Counted from the first letter of the stretch, positions 43,378 to 52,626 are shown. The stretch is 64,000 bases of DNA from Desulforapulum sp034007745 (GCA_034007745.1 JAVEQI010000004.1:62001-126000); one strand, 5' to 3'. The notes: generated by a model from the letters alone, not told the origin. A program made the numbers and translations.

Positions 43378-44436
43378 ATGCCGAGGCTCTCCAGACCCCT
43401 TGTCATCCCCATATTCATCCCCCACCAGGGATGTCCCCACAAATGTGCCTTCTGTGACCAATCGATCATCACCAGCAAAGGAGGGGCCCTGCCCGATGAA
43501 AATACAATGCGAAGACAGGTTGAAACCTGGCTTGCCTACAGGGGCGAACGAAGCTCGGTGGAACTGGCCTTTTTCGGCGGCAATTTTCTGGGGCTTGCCC
43601 CCCGGGAAACCGAGACTCTGCTTGAAATCGCCCAGAACTTGACCGAAGAAGAAAAAATCCAATCCATCCGCTGCTCTACCCGGCCTGATACCATCCATGA
43701 AAAGAGCCTTGACCTGGCAAAGAGGTTCTCCCTAGATACGGTGGAAATAGGAGTTCAGTCAATGGACGACCAGGTGCTCGCCAGGGCCAGAAGAGGCCAC
43801 ACTGCCCGGGATACCGCAATAGCGGCAAAGCTCCTTGACCGTTACAGGATCAAAAAGGGAATGCAGATGATGGTGGGCCTTCCCGGGGATACCGACGCCG
43901 GGGCAATTGAAACGGCACGAAAGATTGCCGATCTCAACCCGGCATTTGTGAGAATCTATCCCCTCATGGTGCTGAAAAACAGCCTTGTTCACCGCTGGTA
44001 TGCCAGGGGAGAATACACTCCCATGGCCCTTGATCACTGCGTTGAACTGGTGGCCTCCATTCATTCTCTATTTACGAGGAACAATATTCCGGTGATCCGC
44101 ATGGGCCTCCAGGCGTCGGACCTTCTCCAGGACAGGGAGATCATGGTAGCCGGGCCCTGGCATCCGGCCTTTGGCCACCTTGTCCTTTCAAAGCTCATGC
44201 TCGACCGGGCAACAAAAATGCTTGACCAGTTAATTGACCAGACACCAGATCTAAAGCCCCCCCCCCAGGCAGCGAAAAAGACCAAATTCACACTCAGGGT
44301 TCATCCGTCAACCCAATCAAGGCTCAGGGGAGATCGTAACAGCAACCTTGCAATTCTAACCACCCGCTACCCAGGGGCCGAAATAAAAATCGAGTCTGAC
44401 CCATCGATTGCCATTGACCAGCTTGCCCTGTTTTAA
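43378..44436 (+). CDS. Radical SAM protein, Elp3-like without acetyltransferase domain
   Basis: A 352-residue radical SAM enzyme beginning directly after the RNase III stop. It has the cluster motif GCPHKCAFCDQSI, VELAFFGGNFLGL, and EIGVQSMDDQVLARARRGH, which follow the Elp3/coproporphyrinogen-III-oxidase-like pattern, but it lacks the C-terminal GNAT domain of Elp3. A role in tRNA modification is a guess from that similarity. The poly-proline segment before the tail (LKPPPQAAKKT) is encoded by a long C run. Its stop is one base from the convergent PBP1A stop. Confidence 0.85.
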   Translation: MPRLSRPLVIPIFIPHQGCPHKCAFCDQSIITSKGGALPDENTMRRQVETWLAYRGERSSVELAFFGGNFLGLAPRETETLLEIAQNLTEEEKIQSIRCSTRPDTIHEKSLDLAKRFSLDTVEIGVQSMDDQVLARARRGHTARDTAIAAKLLDRYRIKKGMQMMVGLPGDTDAGAIETARKIADLNPAFVRIYPLMVLKNSLVHRWYARGEYTPMALDHCVELVASIHSLFTRNNIPVIRMGLQASDLLQDREIMVAGPWHPAFGHLVLSKLMLDRATKMLDQLIDQTPDLKPPPQAAKKTKFTLRVHPSTQSRLRGDRNSNLAILTTRYPGAEIKIESDPSIAIDQLALF

Positions 44437-44437
44437 C

Positions 44438-46837
44438 TCATATCCCGGACTTGTAAAGATCGTCGGTATCTGTTGCCACACCTGGCCTGGGTGTTTTCGT
44501 GGTGGGTGCAGTCCCCTCCTTGAAACATTCAAACAACGTTTCCTGGGACTCTTCTATCGGCAGGAGTCCCGTCTTGGCATCAATCTTAACAAAAACAATG
44601 CCTTCGGGCACATTAAAGGTTCTAACCGGACGCCCCTCAAGGGCACCTTTCATATACCCAAGCCAGATGGGTGTTGCTGACCTGGAGCCTGTCTCCCCCT
44701 TTCCAAGGGATTGCTCACTGTCAAACCCCACCCACACACCGGTAGTATATCTTGGGGTGTAGCCAAGAAACCAGGCATCGTTTAAATTATTAGTCGTTCC
44801 TGTCTTGCCCGCTACAGGGCGGCCAAGAGCCTTTGCACGCCAGCCTGTTCCGGAACTCACAACACTCTCCAGCATGCTGGTCATGATATAGGCCGTGGTC
44901 ATATCCATGACCTTTTCACGCTTCAATTCCGATGATTCAATAACGTTGCCGTACCGATCCTCGATCCGGGTTATAAATACAGGGTCAACCCTGTAGCCAA
45001 GGTTGGAAAAAACCGAATAAACATTTACAAGTTCGACAAGGGACATGCCCGATGAGCCAAGGGAGATGGAGAGATCACGGTTGATATGTGAAGTAACCCC
45101 AAGTTTTCTGGCGTAGTTGATCACATAGTCAATGCCTATATCCTGGAGAATTTTTACGGTTACGACATTGCGCGACTGTTTCAGGGCATGGCGCATCAGG
45201 GTCGGTCCGTGGAATTCATCCGTGTAGTTGTGGGGCTTCCACACAGAATCACGTGCCCGGTCATTGAATACCACCGGGCTGTCCATGATGACCGTAGCAG
45301 GGGTATACCCCTTGTCAAGGGCGGCGGCATAAATCACAGGTTTAAAGGCACTTCCGGGTTGACGTCTAGACTGGATGGCTCGATTGAACTGACTCTCCCG
45401 ATACTCTCGACCGCCGATCATGGCCTTGACCTGCCCGGTTTCAGCTTCAACGCTCAAGAGAGCGGCCTCCACAAGGGGATCCTGTTCCAGGGAAAAAGAG
45501 AACGTCTTGCTGCCATCTGGAGACGAAACTGCTTTGACCAGAATCACATCTCCGGTATTAAACACCTTTTTAGGTGAATTTACCTTGGACTCCCAGTAGG
45601 CGACCTCCTGATTTGGACGCCTTGCCCAGGTGATATCCCCGGCAGGAATGACACCGGTGGCATTGCCCACCCGAACCTCTGCCTGGGTGTCGGTCACATT
45701 GGTGACAACGGCCTCATACACCACGCCAGACTCCAGAGAATCACCATCCATGTCAGCTGCAGCCTTTGAACAAAAGGATTCAATTTCAAGGGCGGCAAGA
45801 TGTCTTAGCGGCCCACGATAACCCTGGCGACGGTCGAGTTCCCTCAACCCTTTGACAACCTCATCCAGGGCTATCTTCTGCAGCTCAATATTCACCGCAG
45901 TATAAATATTCAGCCCCTGGGTGTAAAGGACATCTTTACCGTATTTTTCCTCGACGTAGCGCCTGACATGCTCGGTGTAGCAGGGAACTCGTTCAATGAA
46001 CCAGTTTTTTCTAGGTTTTATATCAAGCATTGTATTTATGGCGTCCGTGGCCTCGAGGTTGGTTATGTAGCCATCCTCCTTCATGCGGTTAAGGACATAG
46101 ATCTGACGCCGACGTGCAAGTTCAGAATTGCGAAACGGTGAGTAGCGGCTCGGAGCCTGGGGCAAACCTGCAAGCATGGAACATTCGGCAAGATTCATCT
46201 CCCGGGCAGGTTTTCCAAAATAATTTTCACTTGCAGCCTCCACACCATAGGCACCATGGCCAAGATATATCTGGTTCAGATAAAGAAAGAGAATTTCATC
46301 CTTGGTAAAGGCCCTGTCAATGCGATAGGCAAGAATCGCCTCTTTGATCTTACGCTCGTAAGTTCTTGCCGGTGTCAGAAAAAAAGACTTGGTGACCTGC
46401 TGGGTGATGGTACTGCCACCCTGGACAATGGCCCCGGCCCTCACATTTTTTATAAATGCCCGGAAAATACTCAACAGATCAACACCAGGGTGCTCCCTGA
46501 ATCTTGAATCTTCGGCGGCAACAACGGCATTTTTAAGATTATCGGGCATCTCAGAAAGGGGGATCACGATTCGACGCTCCTTATAAAACTCACCGATCTT
46601 CCTGCCGTCGTCTGAGAACACACTGCTGACAATGGATGGATTGTAATCCTTGAGGGAAATTATTTTTGGCAGATCCCGGCTGATGTAAGCGTATAGCGCT
46701 GTCATGCCTGCCATGGCAAGAAGCACTGAACCACCGAATAAAACAAGGGTCCACTTTAAGAGGATGAATCCCTTCCCCCGTTCTGTTTTTTTCCCCCGAC
46801 GTTTTAAAATCCGGGCCTTACTTTCATTTTTTACCAT
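44438..46837 (-). CDS. mrcA: Bifunctional penicillin-binding protein 1A
   Basis: A 799-residue class A PBP. A short basic cytoplasmic tail and one membrane helix (ALYAYISRDLP region) are followed by a GT51 glycosyltransferase domain (AAEDSRFREHPGVD, GGSTITQQVTKSFFLT, YLNQIYLGHGAYGVEAAS), an OB-fold linker, and the transpeptidase domain with catalytic Ser in QPGSAFKP, SRNVVTV and KTGTTN. It polymerises and crosslinks peptidoglycan in the periplasm. The start at MVKNESKAR is chosen over one 17 residues upstream because of the AGG before it. Confidence 0.95.
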   Translation of the reverse strand: MVKNESKARILKRRGKKTERGKGFILLKWTLVLFGGSVLLAMAGMTALYAYISRDLPKIISLKDYNPSIVSSVFSDDGRKIGEFYKERRIVIPLSEMPDNLKNAVVAAEDSRFREHPGVDLLSIFRAFIKNVRAGAIVQGGSTITQQVTKSFFLTPARTYERKIKEAILAYRIDRAFTKDEILFLYLNQIYLGHGAYGVEAASENYFGKPAREMNLAECSMLAGLPQAPSRYSPFRNSELARRRQIYVLNRMKEDGYITNLEATDAINTMLDIKPRKNWFIERVPCYTEHVRRYVEEKYGKDVLYTQGLNIYTAVNIELQKIALDEVVKGLRELDRRQGYRGPLRHLAALEIESFCSKAAADMDGDSLESGVVYEAVVTNVTDTQAEVRVGNATGVIPAGDITWARRPNQEVAYWESKVNSPKKVFNTGDVILVKAVSSPDGSKTFSFSLEQDPLVEAALLSVEAETGQVKAMIGGREYRESQFNRAIQSRRQPGSAFKPVIYAAALDKGYTPATVIMDSPVVFNDRARDSVWKPHNYTDEFHGPTLMRHALKQSRNVVTVKILQDIGIDYVINYARKLGVTSHINRDLSISLGSSGMSLVELVNVYSVFSNLGYRVDPVFITRIEDRYGNVIESSELKREKVMDMTTAYIMTSMLESVVSSGTGWRAKALGRPVAGKTGTTNNLNDAWFLGYTPRYTTGVWVGFDSEQSLGKGETGSRSATPIWLGYMKGALEGRPVRTFNVPEGIVFVKIDAKTGLLPIEESQETLFECFKEGTAPTTKTPRPGVATDTDDLYKSGI

Positions 46838-47022
46838 ACAGACCTGCCAGTCATTTATTTTATAATGAGTGCCATTTACAGACTGCACATTATTAACAGA
46901 TAACCCGGTTCAAGGCAAGGTATTGGCCTCCAGCACAGCAATTCTATAGTCGATATTTTCACAGAGTAGGGCATTGCCTTGAATTTCACAGCTTCGGTTA
47001 AACTTGCGGAAATGCCAACGAT

Positions 47023-47205
47023 GGGGGTGACGGTCAATATCCACTTGCTGAACATAAAAAACAAAGGGGATCAGATTTTCGGCCAGGAAAAACCCACTTA
47101 ACCATAAATTGTCTGAGGGAGGTACGACCAAGTTTTTGTGGCTTAGAATTGCCCTGACCGTCTCCGACTTTTTTGGTTCAGCAAGGGGATATCGACTGTC
47201 CCCCT
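47023..47205. mobile_element. Long-hairpin (MITE-like) element, copy 2
   Basis: The left end GGGGGTGACGGTCAATATCC continues to CTTGCTGAAC, and the right end starts GTTCAGCAAGGGGATATCG. The core loop keeps TGTCTGAGGGAGGTACGACC, nearly identical to the copy at 31318, while the surrounding arms have diverged. No coding region is present. The rest of the 489-base region between PBP1A and hisI is otherwise featureless apart from the hisI promoter. Confidence 0.7.
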
Positions 47206-47259
47206 CTAGCGGGAAACCAAAATTCGAATTGTTAGGGGCTAGGAAAAGCTAAAATTTGT

Positions 47260-47288
47260 TTGACATTTCGTCTCAAAAAGCATAAATA
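47260..47288 (+). promoter_or_regulatory. Candidate sigma70 promoter for hisI
   Basis: TTGACA (47260-47265) and TAAATA (47283-47288) with a 17-base spacer, about 40 bases before the hisI ATG and directly after the hairpin element. The -35 is a perfect match. Confidence 0.55.
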
Positions 47289-47326
47289 TTTAAGTTTTAA
47301 AATAATTTTTCAAGGAACTCTCAATC

Positions 47327-47704
47327 ATGGTTGAACTTGACTTTAACAAAACAGGCGGACTGATTCCTGCCATAGCCCAGGATCATCAAACAGGCGAGGT
47401 TCTTATGCTTGCTTACATGAACGAGGCTGCCTGGAACGAGACCCTTAAATCGGGCATGGCAACCTATTTTTCCAGATCACGAAAATCACTCTGGAAAAAA
47501 GGGGAAACCTCGGGCCATGTGCAGCTCGTCAAGGAAATCAGGATCGACTGCGACAACGATACGGTACTGCTCAAGGTCGACCAGAAAGGCGGAGCCGCCT
47601 GCCACCTTGGATACAAGAGCTGTTTCTTCAGGCAGGCATTGAAAGACGTTGAACCCGTGATTGTTGAACAACGAATATTTGACCCCAAAAAGGTATATAA
47701 ATGA
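47327..47704 (+). CDS. hisI: Phosphoribosyl-AMP cyclohydrolase
   Basis: A 125-residue single-domain enzyme opening the adenine ring in histidine synthesis. It has GEVLMLAYMNEAAWNETL, TYFSRSRKSLWKKGETSGH and the zinc/magnesium segments RIDCDNDTVLLKV and ACHLGYKSCFFR. The HisE domain is absent, as usual outside enterobacteria. AAGGA lies before the ATG. It overlaps hisG by four bases (ATGA); no other his genes are in the window. Confidence 0.95.
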   Translation: MVELDFNKTGGLIPAIAQDHQTGEVLMLAYMNEAAWNETLKSGMATYFSRSRKSLWKKGETSGHVQLVKEIRIDCDNDTVLLKVDQKGGAACHLGYKSCFFRQALKDVEPVIVEQRIFDPKKVYK

Positions 47705-48576
47705 ACAAACTATTAAAATTGGGCATCCCAAAGGGAAGCCTTGAAGACGCCACGATCGCTCTTTTTAAACGATCCGGCTGGAAAATAAACGTTAACGGAC
47801 GCAGCTACTTTCCGGACATCAATGACGACGATATCGAATGCGCCCTGTGCAGGGCCCAGGAGATGTCCATCAATGTGGAGAGCGGAGTTATTGATGCAGG
47901 CCTCACCGGCAAAGACTGGATCGCCGAACATCAGTCCGATGTCCATGTTGTCTCAGACCTCATCTACTCCAAGGTAAGCGCAAAGCCTGCAAGGTGGGTC
48001 GTTGCCGTTGCCGGGGATTCTCCCATGAACTGCCTTGAGGATCTTGAGGGAAAAACCATCTCAACCGAACTTCTCCAGTACACTCGACGTTTTTTCAAGG
48101 AACGCAACATCAATGTCAACGTTAAGTTCTCCTGGGGTGCCACCGAGGCAAAGATCGTTTCGGGTCTTGCCGATGCCATTGTGGAGATCACCGAGACGGA
48201 AAGCACCATCCGGGCCCACAATCTCAAGGTGATCCACGAGATCATGCAGACCAACACCCAGCTAATTGCAAACCGGGATGCCTGGAAGATTCCGGCTAAA
48301 CGGGAAAAAATCGAGCAGATAGCCCTTCTCCTCCAGAGTGCCCTTGTGGCTGACAGGCTTGTAGGTATCAAGATGAACGTTCCAGGAACCATTATAGAGA
48401 AAATCGTCTCTCTGCTGCCCAGCCTCAACGCACCCACCGTTGCCTCCCTTTACAAGTCCTCCTGGTTTTCCGTTGAGACCATAGTAGACCAGAGCGTGGT
48501 CCGGGACCTGATACCGGTCCTGATCAAAGAGGGGGCTGAAGGCATCATCGAATATCCCCTTAACAAGGTACTCTGA
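47701..48576 (+). CDS. hisG: ATP phosphoribosyltransferase, long form
   Basis: A 291-residue HisG-L, the first committed enzyme of histidine synthesis. It shows LGIPKGSLEDATIALFKRSGW, the AGLTGKDWIAE segment and a PRPP-binding ADAIVEITETEST. The extra C-terminal ACT-like domain (MNVPGTIIEKIVSLLPSLNAPTV) binds histidine for feedback inhibition, so HisZ is not needed. It overlaps hisI and ends at the start of the aminotransferase gene (1-base overlap). Confidence 0.95.
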   Translation: MNKLLKLGIPKGSLEDATIALFKRSGWKINVNGRSYFPDINDDDIECALCRAQEMSINVESGVIDAGLTGKDWIAEHQSDVHVVSDLIYSKVSAKPARWVVAVAGDSPMNCLEDLEGKTISTELLQYTRRFFKERNINVNVKFSWGATEAKIVSGLADAIVEITETESTIRAHNLKVIHEIMQTNTQLIANRDAWKIPAKREKIEQIALLLQSALVADRLVGIKMNVPGTIIEKIVSLLPSLNAPTVASLYKSSWFSVETIVDQSVVRDLIPVLIKEGAEGIIEYPLNKVL

Positions 48577-49760
48577 TGAATAACGTCCCTCTGTTGAAGC
48601 GAATGGATCCGGCACGAAGGACCCGGGGGATTACACCCTTTATCGTCATGGAAATTCTTGAACGGATACATGGGATGGAGGCCTGCGGCATTGACGTTGT
48701 TCACCTTGAAATCGGTGAGCCTGACAGCAAGATACACGAATGCGTCAAGACCGCCACAATGGAGGGATTTGACTGCAATCAGACCTGCTACACCCACAGC
48801 CTTGGTGACATCCGGCTCAGGAGGGCCATAGCAGCTTATTATCTGAAAAACTACGGGGTGACCATCGATCCGGAACAGATCCTCGTCACCTCGGGCACCT
48901 CCCCCGCCATGCTGCTGTTATTTTCCGCCCTTGTCGATCCAGGCGACGAAATTATCATCTCAGACCCCCATTACTCCTGCTACCCCAACTTTATCCGATT
49001 TGCCCAGGGCACTCCCGTTACCGTGCCCGTTTTTGAAGACCAGGGATTTCACTACACCCCCCGGGATATCGAGGCCAGGATAACAGACCGAACAAAGGGG
49101 ATCATGATCAATTCACCGTCCAACCCCACGGGAATTGTCATGCCTGAAAAAAGGATGAACGAGATCAAGGAGCTTGCCCAGGGCTACGGAATTCCAATCA
49201 TCTCCGACGAAATCTACCACGGTCTCGTGTACGAGGGCAGGGCCCCCTCCATCCTCGAATTTACCAAAGACGCCTTTGTCTTTAACGGATTTTCAAAGCT
49301 GTTTGCCATGACCGGTCTCCGCCTTGGCTACATAATCTCACCCGAGGCATTCATGCGGCCCCTCCAGGTGCTTCAGCAGAACTTCTTTATCTCTGCCAAT
49401 TCCCTGATGCAGCTTGCAGGAACGGCCGCACTTGCAGAGGCTGAGGCAATTACCAGCAGCCTCTGCGATACCTACGACCGCCGCCGCAAATACATGATTA
49501 AAAGACTAAAGGGCATGGGACTTGGCATCGCCAACGAACCCACCGGTGCCTTTTACGTATTTGCCAACGCAAAAAAAATCTCAGAAGACTCCTACGCCCT
49601 TGCCCTTGATATCCTGGACAAGGCCCATGTGGGGGTGACGCCGGGAATAGCCTTTGGAGCGAACGGCGAGGGCTTCCTCAGGTTTTCCTATGCAACTGCC
49701 ATGGAAAACCTTGAAAAGGGGATGAACCGTTTGGAACAGTACTTTAGACAAGCTAACTAA
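48576..49760 (+). CDS. Class I/II PLP aminotransferase
   Basis: A 394-residue fold-type I aminotransferase of the aspartate-aminotransferase Igamma type. It has LEIGEPDSKIHECV at the N-terminus, TSGTSPAMLLLFSALVDPGDE, NSPSNPTGIV, ISDEIYHGLVY and the PLP lysine in FNGFSKLFAMTGLRLGY. The substrate is not determined. The position after hisG raises the possibility of a histidinol-phosphate or general amino-acid role, but the sequence looks like AspC/AlaA-type rather than HisC. It begins on the last base of hisG. Confidence 0.88.
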   Translation: MNNVPLLKRMDPARRTRGITPFIVMEILERIHGMEACGIDVVHLEIGEPDSKIHECVKTATMEGFDCNQTCYTHSLGDIRLRRAIAAYYLKNYGVTIDPEQILVTSGTSPAMLLLFSALVDPGDEIIISDPHYSCYPNFIRFAQGTPVTVPVFEDQGFHYTPRDIEARITDRTKGIMINSPSNPTGIVMPEKRMNEIKELAQGYGIPIISDEIYHGLVYEGRAPSILEFTKDAFVFNGFSKLFAMTGLRLGYIISPEAFMRPLQVLQQNFFISANSLMQLAGTAALAEAEAITSSLCDTYDRRRKYMIKRLKGMGLGIANEPTGAFYVFANAKKISEDSYALALDILDKAHVGVTPGIAFGANGEGFLRFSYATAMENLEKGMNRLEQYFRQAN

Positions 49761-49779
49761 TCCAAGGCAAAACATAGAT

Positions 49780-50367
49780 ATGATCATAAAAAATGTAGAA
49801 TTTATAAAAAGCGCTACAAAACCCGCCGAGTACACCGAGCCCCTGTTCCTCGAAGTTGCCTTTGCAGGCCGGTCAAACGTTGGCAAATCCTCGCTGATCA
49901 ACACCCTGATCAACCGGAAGAGCCTGGTAAAGACAAGCTCAAAACCCGGCTGTACCCAGCTAATCAACTTCTTTCTCGTCAACGGAAACCTCTCGTTTGT
50001 GGACCTTCCCGGCTACGGCTATGCAAAGGTGTCTAAAAAGGTACGAACCCAGTGGGGACCAATGATCGAACGATATCTCACCGTCAGGACGACACTCAGA
50101 GCAATGGTTCTCCTGATCGACATGCGCCGGGAACCCCAGAAGGAGGAGATGGACTTGATTGGCTGGTTTACGGCCCACTCCATCCCACATCTAATTGTCT
50201 TAACCAAGGCAGATAAACTTTCAAAGACTAAACAGCAGGCAAACATCAGCACCATTGCCCGCTGCCTTGGCAGGCAGCAGGAAGAACTCATTACCTTTTC
50301 CTCAAAGACAAGACTGGGAAGGGACAGAGTCTGGAAAGAGCTTGATGCTATTTTAGGTATCAGCTAA
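49780..50367 (+). CDS. engB: Ribosome-biogenesis GTPase EngB/YsxC
   Basis: A 195-residue small GTPase required for 50S assembly. G1 is AFAGRSNVGKSSLINTLI, G2 SSKPGCTQLINFF, G3 VDLPGYGYAKV, G4 TKADKL and G5 FSSKT. Length and motif spacing are typical. The TAA stop opens a heptad repeat array that runs toward era, another GTPase gene of ribosome assembly. Confidence 0.94.
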   Translation: MIIKNVEFIKSATKPAEYTEPLFLEVAFAGRSNVGKSSLINTLINRKSLVKTSSKPGCTQLINFFLVNGNLSFVDLPGYGYAKVSKKVRTQWGPMIERYLTVRTTLRAMVLLIDMRREPQKEEMDLIGWFTAHSIPHLIVLTKADKLSKTKQQANISTIARCLGRQQEELITFSSKTRLGRDRVWKELDAILGIS

Positions 50368-50399
50368 AAACCTAACTGCTAACCGCTAGAAGCTAACAG
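50365..50399 (+). repeat. Stop-anchored 7-bp repeat array after engB
   Basis: From the TAA stop the sequence splits into heptads: TAAAAAC, CTAACTG, CTAACCG and two further CTA-type units. The register is kept without gaps for 35 bases and the array fills most of the space to era. Confidence 0.72.
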
Positions 50400-50426
50400 C
50401 AACATACACATTCAGGGAAAAAGCCT

Positions 50427-51329
50427 ATGAATAAAGCCATCACCTGTGGGAACGATTTTAAAGCCGGTTTTATCGCCATTGTCGGCGCACCCAATGCCGG
50501 GAAATCTACCCTTCTCAACACCATCCTCGGACAGAAGATATCCATCACAAGCAAAAAGCCCCAGACCACCCGGGACAGGATTCTCGGGGTTATCGAAACA
50601 ACCGGAGCCCAGATCATATTCATCGATACCCCCGGCATCCACAGGGCCCATTCCCTGCTCAACAAGAAAATCGTTGACCAGGCCCTCTGTGCTGTGGACG
50701 ATGTAGACGCCATACTCCTGATGGTCGATGTCACCTCCAGGGACCCGGAATCCGAAGCTTTGATCATAGAACAGCTTCAACGAAGAGACAAAAGCGTGGT
50801 CCTGGCCCTCAACAAAATTGACCTTGTCAAGTCCCATGAAATCCTCCCCCTGATAGCCCGGTATTCGGCCCTTCACGAGTTCAAGGCCGTTGTTCCGGTC
50901 TCCGCCAAGACCGGCGAACAGACGGAAAAACTCCTTGCCGAAGTAGAACAATGTCTGCCGGCGGGTGAACGGCTGTTCCCCAAAGATACCCTCACCGATG
51001 TTTCCGAACGTTTCATCGCAGGAGAAATGGTACGGGAAAAGGTGTTTCGCCTCACTGGAATGGAAATTCCCTACTCCATTGCAGTAACCGTTGATTCCTT
51101 CAAGGAGCTGCCGGCACTGACGGAAATCCACGCCACCATCCACGTGGACCGAGACTCACAAAAGGGGATCATCATCGGTAAGGGCGGCCGGATGTTGAAA
51201 CAGATAGGTTCCAAGGCCAGAATGGATATCCAGCGCATGACCGGAACAAAAGTGATGCTCAAACTCTTTGTAAGAGTCACTAGAAACTGGAGCCGCAACG
51301 AACGAATAATGAAAGAATTCGGCTATTAG
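50427..51329 (+). CDS. era: GTPase Era
   Basis: A 300-residue essential GTPase for 30S maturation. The G domain has G1 IVGAPNAGKSTLLNTIL, G2 PQTTRDRILG, G3 IFIDTPGIHRAHSLL, G4 LNKIDL and G5 VSAKTG. The C-terminal KH domain (IHVDRDSQKGIIIGKGGRMLKQIGSKAR) binds the 3' end of 16S rRNA. Length and order are typical. The HNH gene starts 1 base after the stop. Confidence 0.96.
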   Translation: MNKAITCGNDFKAGFIAIVGAPNAGKSTLLNTILGQKISITSKKPQTTRDRILGVIETTGAQIIFIDTPGIHRAHSLLNKKIVDQALCAVDDVDAILLMVDVTSRDPESEALIIEQLQRRDKSVVLALNKIDLVKSHEILPLIARYSALHEFKAVVPVSAKTGEQTEKLLAEVEQCLPAGERLFPKDTLTDVSERFIAGEMVREKVFRLTGMEIPYSIAVTVDSFKELPALTEIHATIHVDRDSQKGIIIGKGGRMLKQIGSKARMDIQRMTGTKVMLKLFVRVTRNWSRNERIMKEFGY

Positions 51330-51330
51330 G

Positions 51331-51627
51331 ATGGATCTTTTTTATATAGCGGTGGACGAAGCAACGCAAAAACGCCAGCGTCAAAAGGCAAGGGACCTCA
51401 GGAACAGCCAATGGTGGAAAAGACGCCGCTCCCAGGGAATCTGCCACTATTGCAAACAGCTTTTCCCCCCCAGGGAACTGACCATGGACCACCTGGTACC
51501 TGTGGCAAGGGGGGGAATGTCCGTAAAATCAAACGTGGTTCCCTGCTGCAAGGATTGCAATACGAAAAAACGCCAGCTCCTGCCCCTGGAATGGGATGAA
51601 TATATGGAGACCCTTTCAAAAAGTTAA
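51331..51627 (+). CDS. Small HNH nuclease-fold protein
   Basis: A 98-residue protein with the HNH beta-beta-alpha metal core: GICHYCKQLFPPRELTMDHLVPVARGG, then SNVVPCCKDCNTKKRQ. Two CxxC pairs hold a structural zinc and DHLVP carries the catalytic His. The N-terminal half is basic (QKRQRQKARDLRNSQWWKRRR). Small stand-alone HNH proteins of this type are widespread, with unclear function. It follows era directly, in a region lacking phage genes, so it is likely a housekeeping gene and not a phage relic. Confidence 0.85.
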   Translation: MDLFYIAVDEATQKRQRQKARDLRNSQWWKRRRSQGICHYCKQLFPPRELTMDHLVPVARGGMSVKSNVVPCCKDCNTKKRQLLPLEWDEYMETLSKS

Positions 51628-51668
51628 ACCCCTGTAAACTCAATGGTTTACAGGGGGTTTAATTTTTA
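51626..51668 (+). terminator. Rho-independent terminator after the HNH gene
   Basis: A 14-base stem AAACCCCTGTAAAC pairs with GTTTACAGGGG-TTT (one bulged G) around a 6-base loop, followed by a T-rich run. It overlaps the HNH stop codon and also has an A-rich tract on the opposite strand, so it may serve the converging 51691 gene too. Confidence 0.85.
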
Positions 51669-51690
51669 ATATTTTATTTCGTTCCGAGTT

Positions 51691-52626
51691 TTATTTTTTT
51701 TGCTTATCTGTTTTTTTGGTATTGCAAAGCCTGTGAACGGTCTGGGCATGCCATTCACCCCGGCCTGAAAAGGTTGGCTGCCCCAGGGCGACCAGGCGCT
51801 GGGCAACCTCATCAAAGGTAGCACCTTGTTTTCGCATGGTATTTACGATCTCCATGACCGCCTCCCTTGACATTATTTCAACCTTGCCATCCTCACCTTC
51901 GGCGAGTTTCATCTTCTCTGCCCTGGTGCGTTTGATAACCTTTACCTTATTTTTTTCACGCTCTTCGACAGCCTCTCTCAGCTCAAACTCTGCTGCCTCT
52001 CGTTCCTCGGCAAGCTTTAACGCCTTTGGTTTTCGCCCCCTGCGTTTTTTAACCGGAGCAGCAGGGAATGGTTCCGGCTCTTGGACTACCCTGGACAGTT
52101 TTACCGGTTCAGCCTCCTGAAAGGATTCAGGTTCGGTCGAAAGTTTTGGGGCTTGTGCAACCATACCATACCCGTGACCGAACTCCCGACCGTAATCCTG
52201 ATCATCTATATCACCATTAGCAGACAAATTTTCGTCGGAGGATGAAGGAACGGCAAGCACCCTTAAGTACTCGGCAATCTCCTCGAGGGAATCGGCCTTT
52301 CGTTCCTCGGCGGCCGCCCGTCGTTCGTGGGCTGCGGCAAGAAACTCCTGGTTTCTGACCATGGTCTCGGCAAGAATCAGTATGTTTTCAACCACATCAG
52401 TCGGAAGGGCCAAAGTGTTGGGATCAGCGGCCATTGGATTCTGGGGATTGGGCCTCATGGGCCTTTTTACACTCCCAACCCTTGGATTCTGATAGCTGGG
52501 ATTGGAATGAAAATGAGAAGAAGAGTTGAAGTTTGGCTGCTGACTGTTAGTGTCAAAACCCCTTCGGGTCTTTGCAACACGGTTATCCCTTTGACCTCCT
52601 CGAAGGTTTTGAAGAAAATCATTCAT
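51691..52626 (-). CDS. Basic DNA-binding-like protein with AT-hook and recombinase-type HTH
   Basis: A 311-residue protein that I cannot name. The first 75 residues are low-complexity (Asn, Ser, Pro, Arg). About 85-125 is a predicted coiled coil (NQEFLAAAHERRAAAEERKADSLEEIAEYL). An acidic linker precedes an AT-hook-like VKKRRGRKPKALKLA near residue 195. The C-terminal 50 residues (MRKQGATFDEVAQRLVAL, then WHAQTVHRLCN) resemble the helix-turn-helix of serine recombinase Recombinase domains. No catalytic domain is present. AGGAG precedes the ATG. It may be a nucleoid or regulatory protein. Confidence 0.75.
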   Translation of the reverse strand: MNDFLQNLRGGQRDNRVAKTRRGFDTNSQQPNFNSSSHFHSNPSYQNPRVGSVKRPMRPNPQNPMAADPNTLALPTDVVENILILAETMVRNQEFLAAAHERRAAAEERKADSLEEIAEYLRVLAVPSSSDENLSANGDIDDQDYGREFGHGYGMVAQAPKLSTEPESFQEAEPVKLSRVVQEPEPFPAAPVKKRRGRKPKALKLAEEREAAEFELREAVEEREKNKVKVIKRTRAEKMKLAEGEDGKVEIMSREAVMEIVNTMRKQGATFDEVAQRLVALGQPTFSGRGEWHAQTVHRLCNTKKTDKQKK

